DNA of 6,191 nt, from assembly GCA_018224345.1 (NCBI GenBank), contig JAGTUW010000017.1:1-6191 (forward strand), in the 5' to 3' direction. Both the position numbers and the translations under genes were made by a program. The notes below the pieces were generated by a model. The model had not been told where the DNA came from and ran no database searches. It worked only from the letters and a program-made list of their open reading frames with translations. The DNA is from Bacteroidota bacterium. Its GTDB lineage: Bacteria > Bacteroidota > Ignavibacteria > SZUA-365. Shown here in pieces: positions 5,969 to 6,191 of the stretch; the stretch's first letter is position 1, and each line of letters opens with the position of its first letter.

Positions 5969-6191
5969 ATGACCAGGCATTCCTCATGGTTCATCAACAG
6001 AAGATTTCTGCTGAATATTCTGCTCCCCGCATTTCTCACGCTCGTGCTTTTCGTTGTCGCGTTATTTCAGATCGTCATCCCGCGTTTCGAGAGTATTGTC
6101 ATGGACAGAAAACGTGAGATGATCCGCGAAATGACGCATGTGGTCTGGCATATCGCCAATCATTACCACCAGGAGGCGGATGCGGGGCGTC
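5969..6191 (+). CDS. Membrane sensor with Cache-like extracytoplasmic domain (partial, N-terminal 74 aa)
   Basis: The frame starts at the ATG 7 bases after the phosphoesterase stop and is open to the right edge. A short basic cytoplasmic N-terminus (MTRHSSWFINRR) precedes one strong membrane helix (about 13-34). Then comes IPRFESIVMDRKREMIREM (about 37-55), with helical WHIANHYHQEA after it. This FE..(x)..(K/R)REMIRE pattern just outside the first membrane helix is typical of the opening helix of sCache_2/dCache sensor domains. Proteins with this start are usually histidine kinases, SpoIIE-type phosphatases, cyclases or chemoreceptors. The output domain lies beyond the window, so the class is open. 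Operon position suggests a link with the phosphoesterase (inference). Confidence 0.8.
   Translation, partial: MTRHSSWFINRRFLLNILLPAFLTLVLFVVALFQIVIPRFESIVMDRKREMIREMTHVVWHIANHYHQEADAGR

Noticed and set aside
1..6191. tRNA, rRNA, CRISPR arrays, insertion sequences, attachment sites
   Set aside because: Read for cloverleaf-like sequence, regularly spaced direct repeats, transposase motifs and terminal repeats on both strands; none seen.

Overview
The window is a stretch of bacterial chromosome with moderately high GC and compact gene spacing. It shows no sign of a mobile element, CRISPR array, tRNA or rRNA. The style of the proteins points tentatively to the Bacteroidota/Chlorobiota (FCB) side of the tree. 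The evidence is a lipoprotein with a ZU5-like domain ahead of a cysteine-peptidase-like motif, an RF3 of the flavour seen in that group, a short TraR/DksA zinc-finger protein, a Cache-type sensor, and a stray C-terminal tail that resembles a type IX secretion sorting domain. No marker gene fixes the phylum, so this is inference.

Layout, left to right. (1) 1-721, minus: the N-terminal 240 residues of a secreted lipoprotein that runs off the left edge. (2) 722-1067: divergent intergenic region. (3) 1068-2066, plus: a DUF697-type membrane protein whose N-terminal domain sits where related proteins have a GTPase, but with no P-loop. (4) 2166-2594, plus: a DoxX-family membrane protein with a strong ribosome binding site. 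(5) 2612-2857, minus: an open frame without a start codon, next to the zinc-finger gene and in a different frame, with a protein-like C-terminus. (6) 2817-3158, minus: TraR/DksA-like C4 zinc-finger regulator. (7) 3193-4776, minus: prfC, peptide chain release factor 3, 34 bases upstream of the zinc-finger gene and probably in the same transcript. (8) 4777-5193: an AT-rich divergent control region, then a leader with two good hairpins. (9) 5194-5961, plus: a calcineurin-like metallophosphoesterase. (10) 5969-6191, plus: the start of a membrane sensor with an extracytoplasmic Cache-like domain, apparently translationally coupled to the phosphoesterase and cut by the right edge.

How they may work together: prfC and the zinc-finger gene look like a small minus-strand operon linking translation termination/recycling with an RNA-polymerase-binding regulator. 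The phosphoesterase and the sensor form a plus-strand operon transcribed away from prfC. The lipoprotein, DUF697 and DoxX genes are envelope-associated but have no evident shared pathway. Most of the window is ordinary chromosome. The points most worth a second look are the startless tail frame behind the zinc-finger gene, the P-loop-less DUF697 protein, the lipoprotein's candidate peptidase motif, and the structured leader of the phosphoesterase operon.
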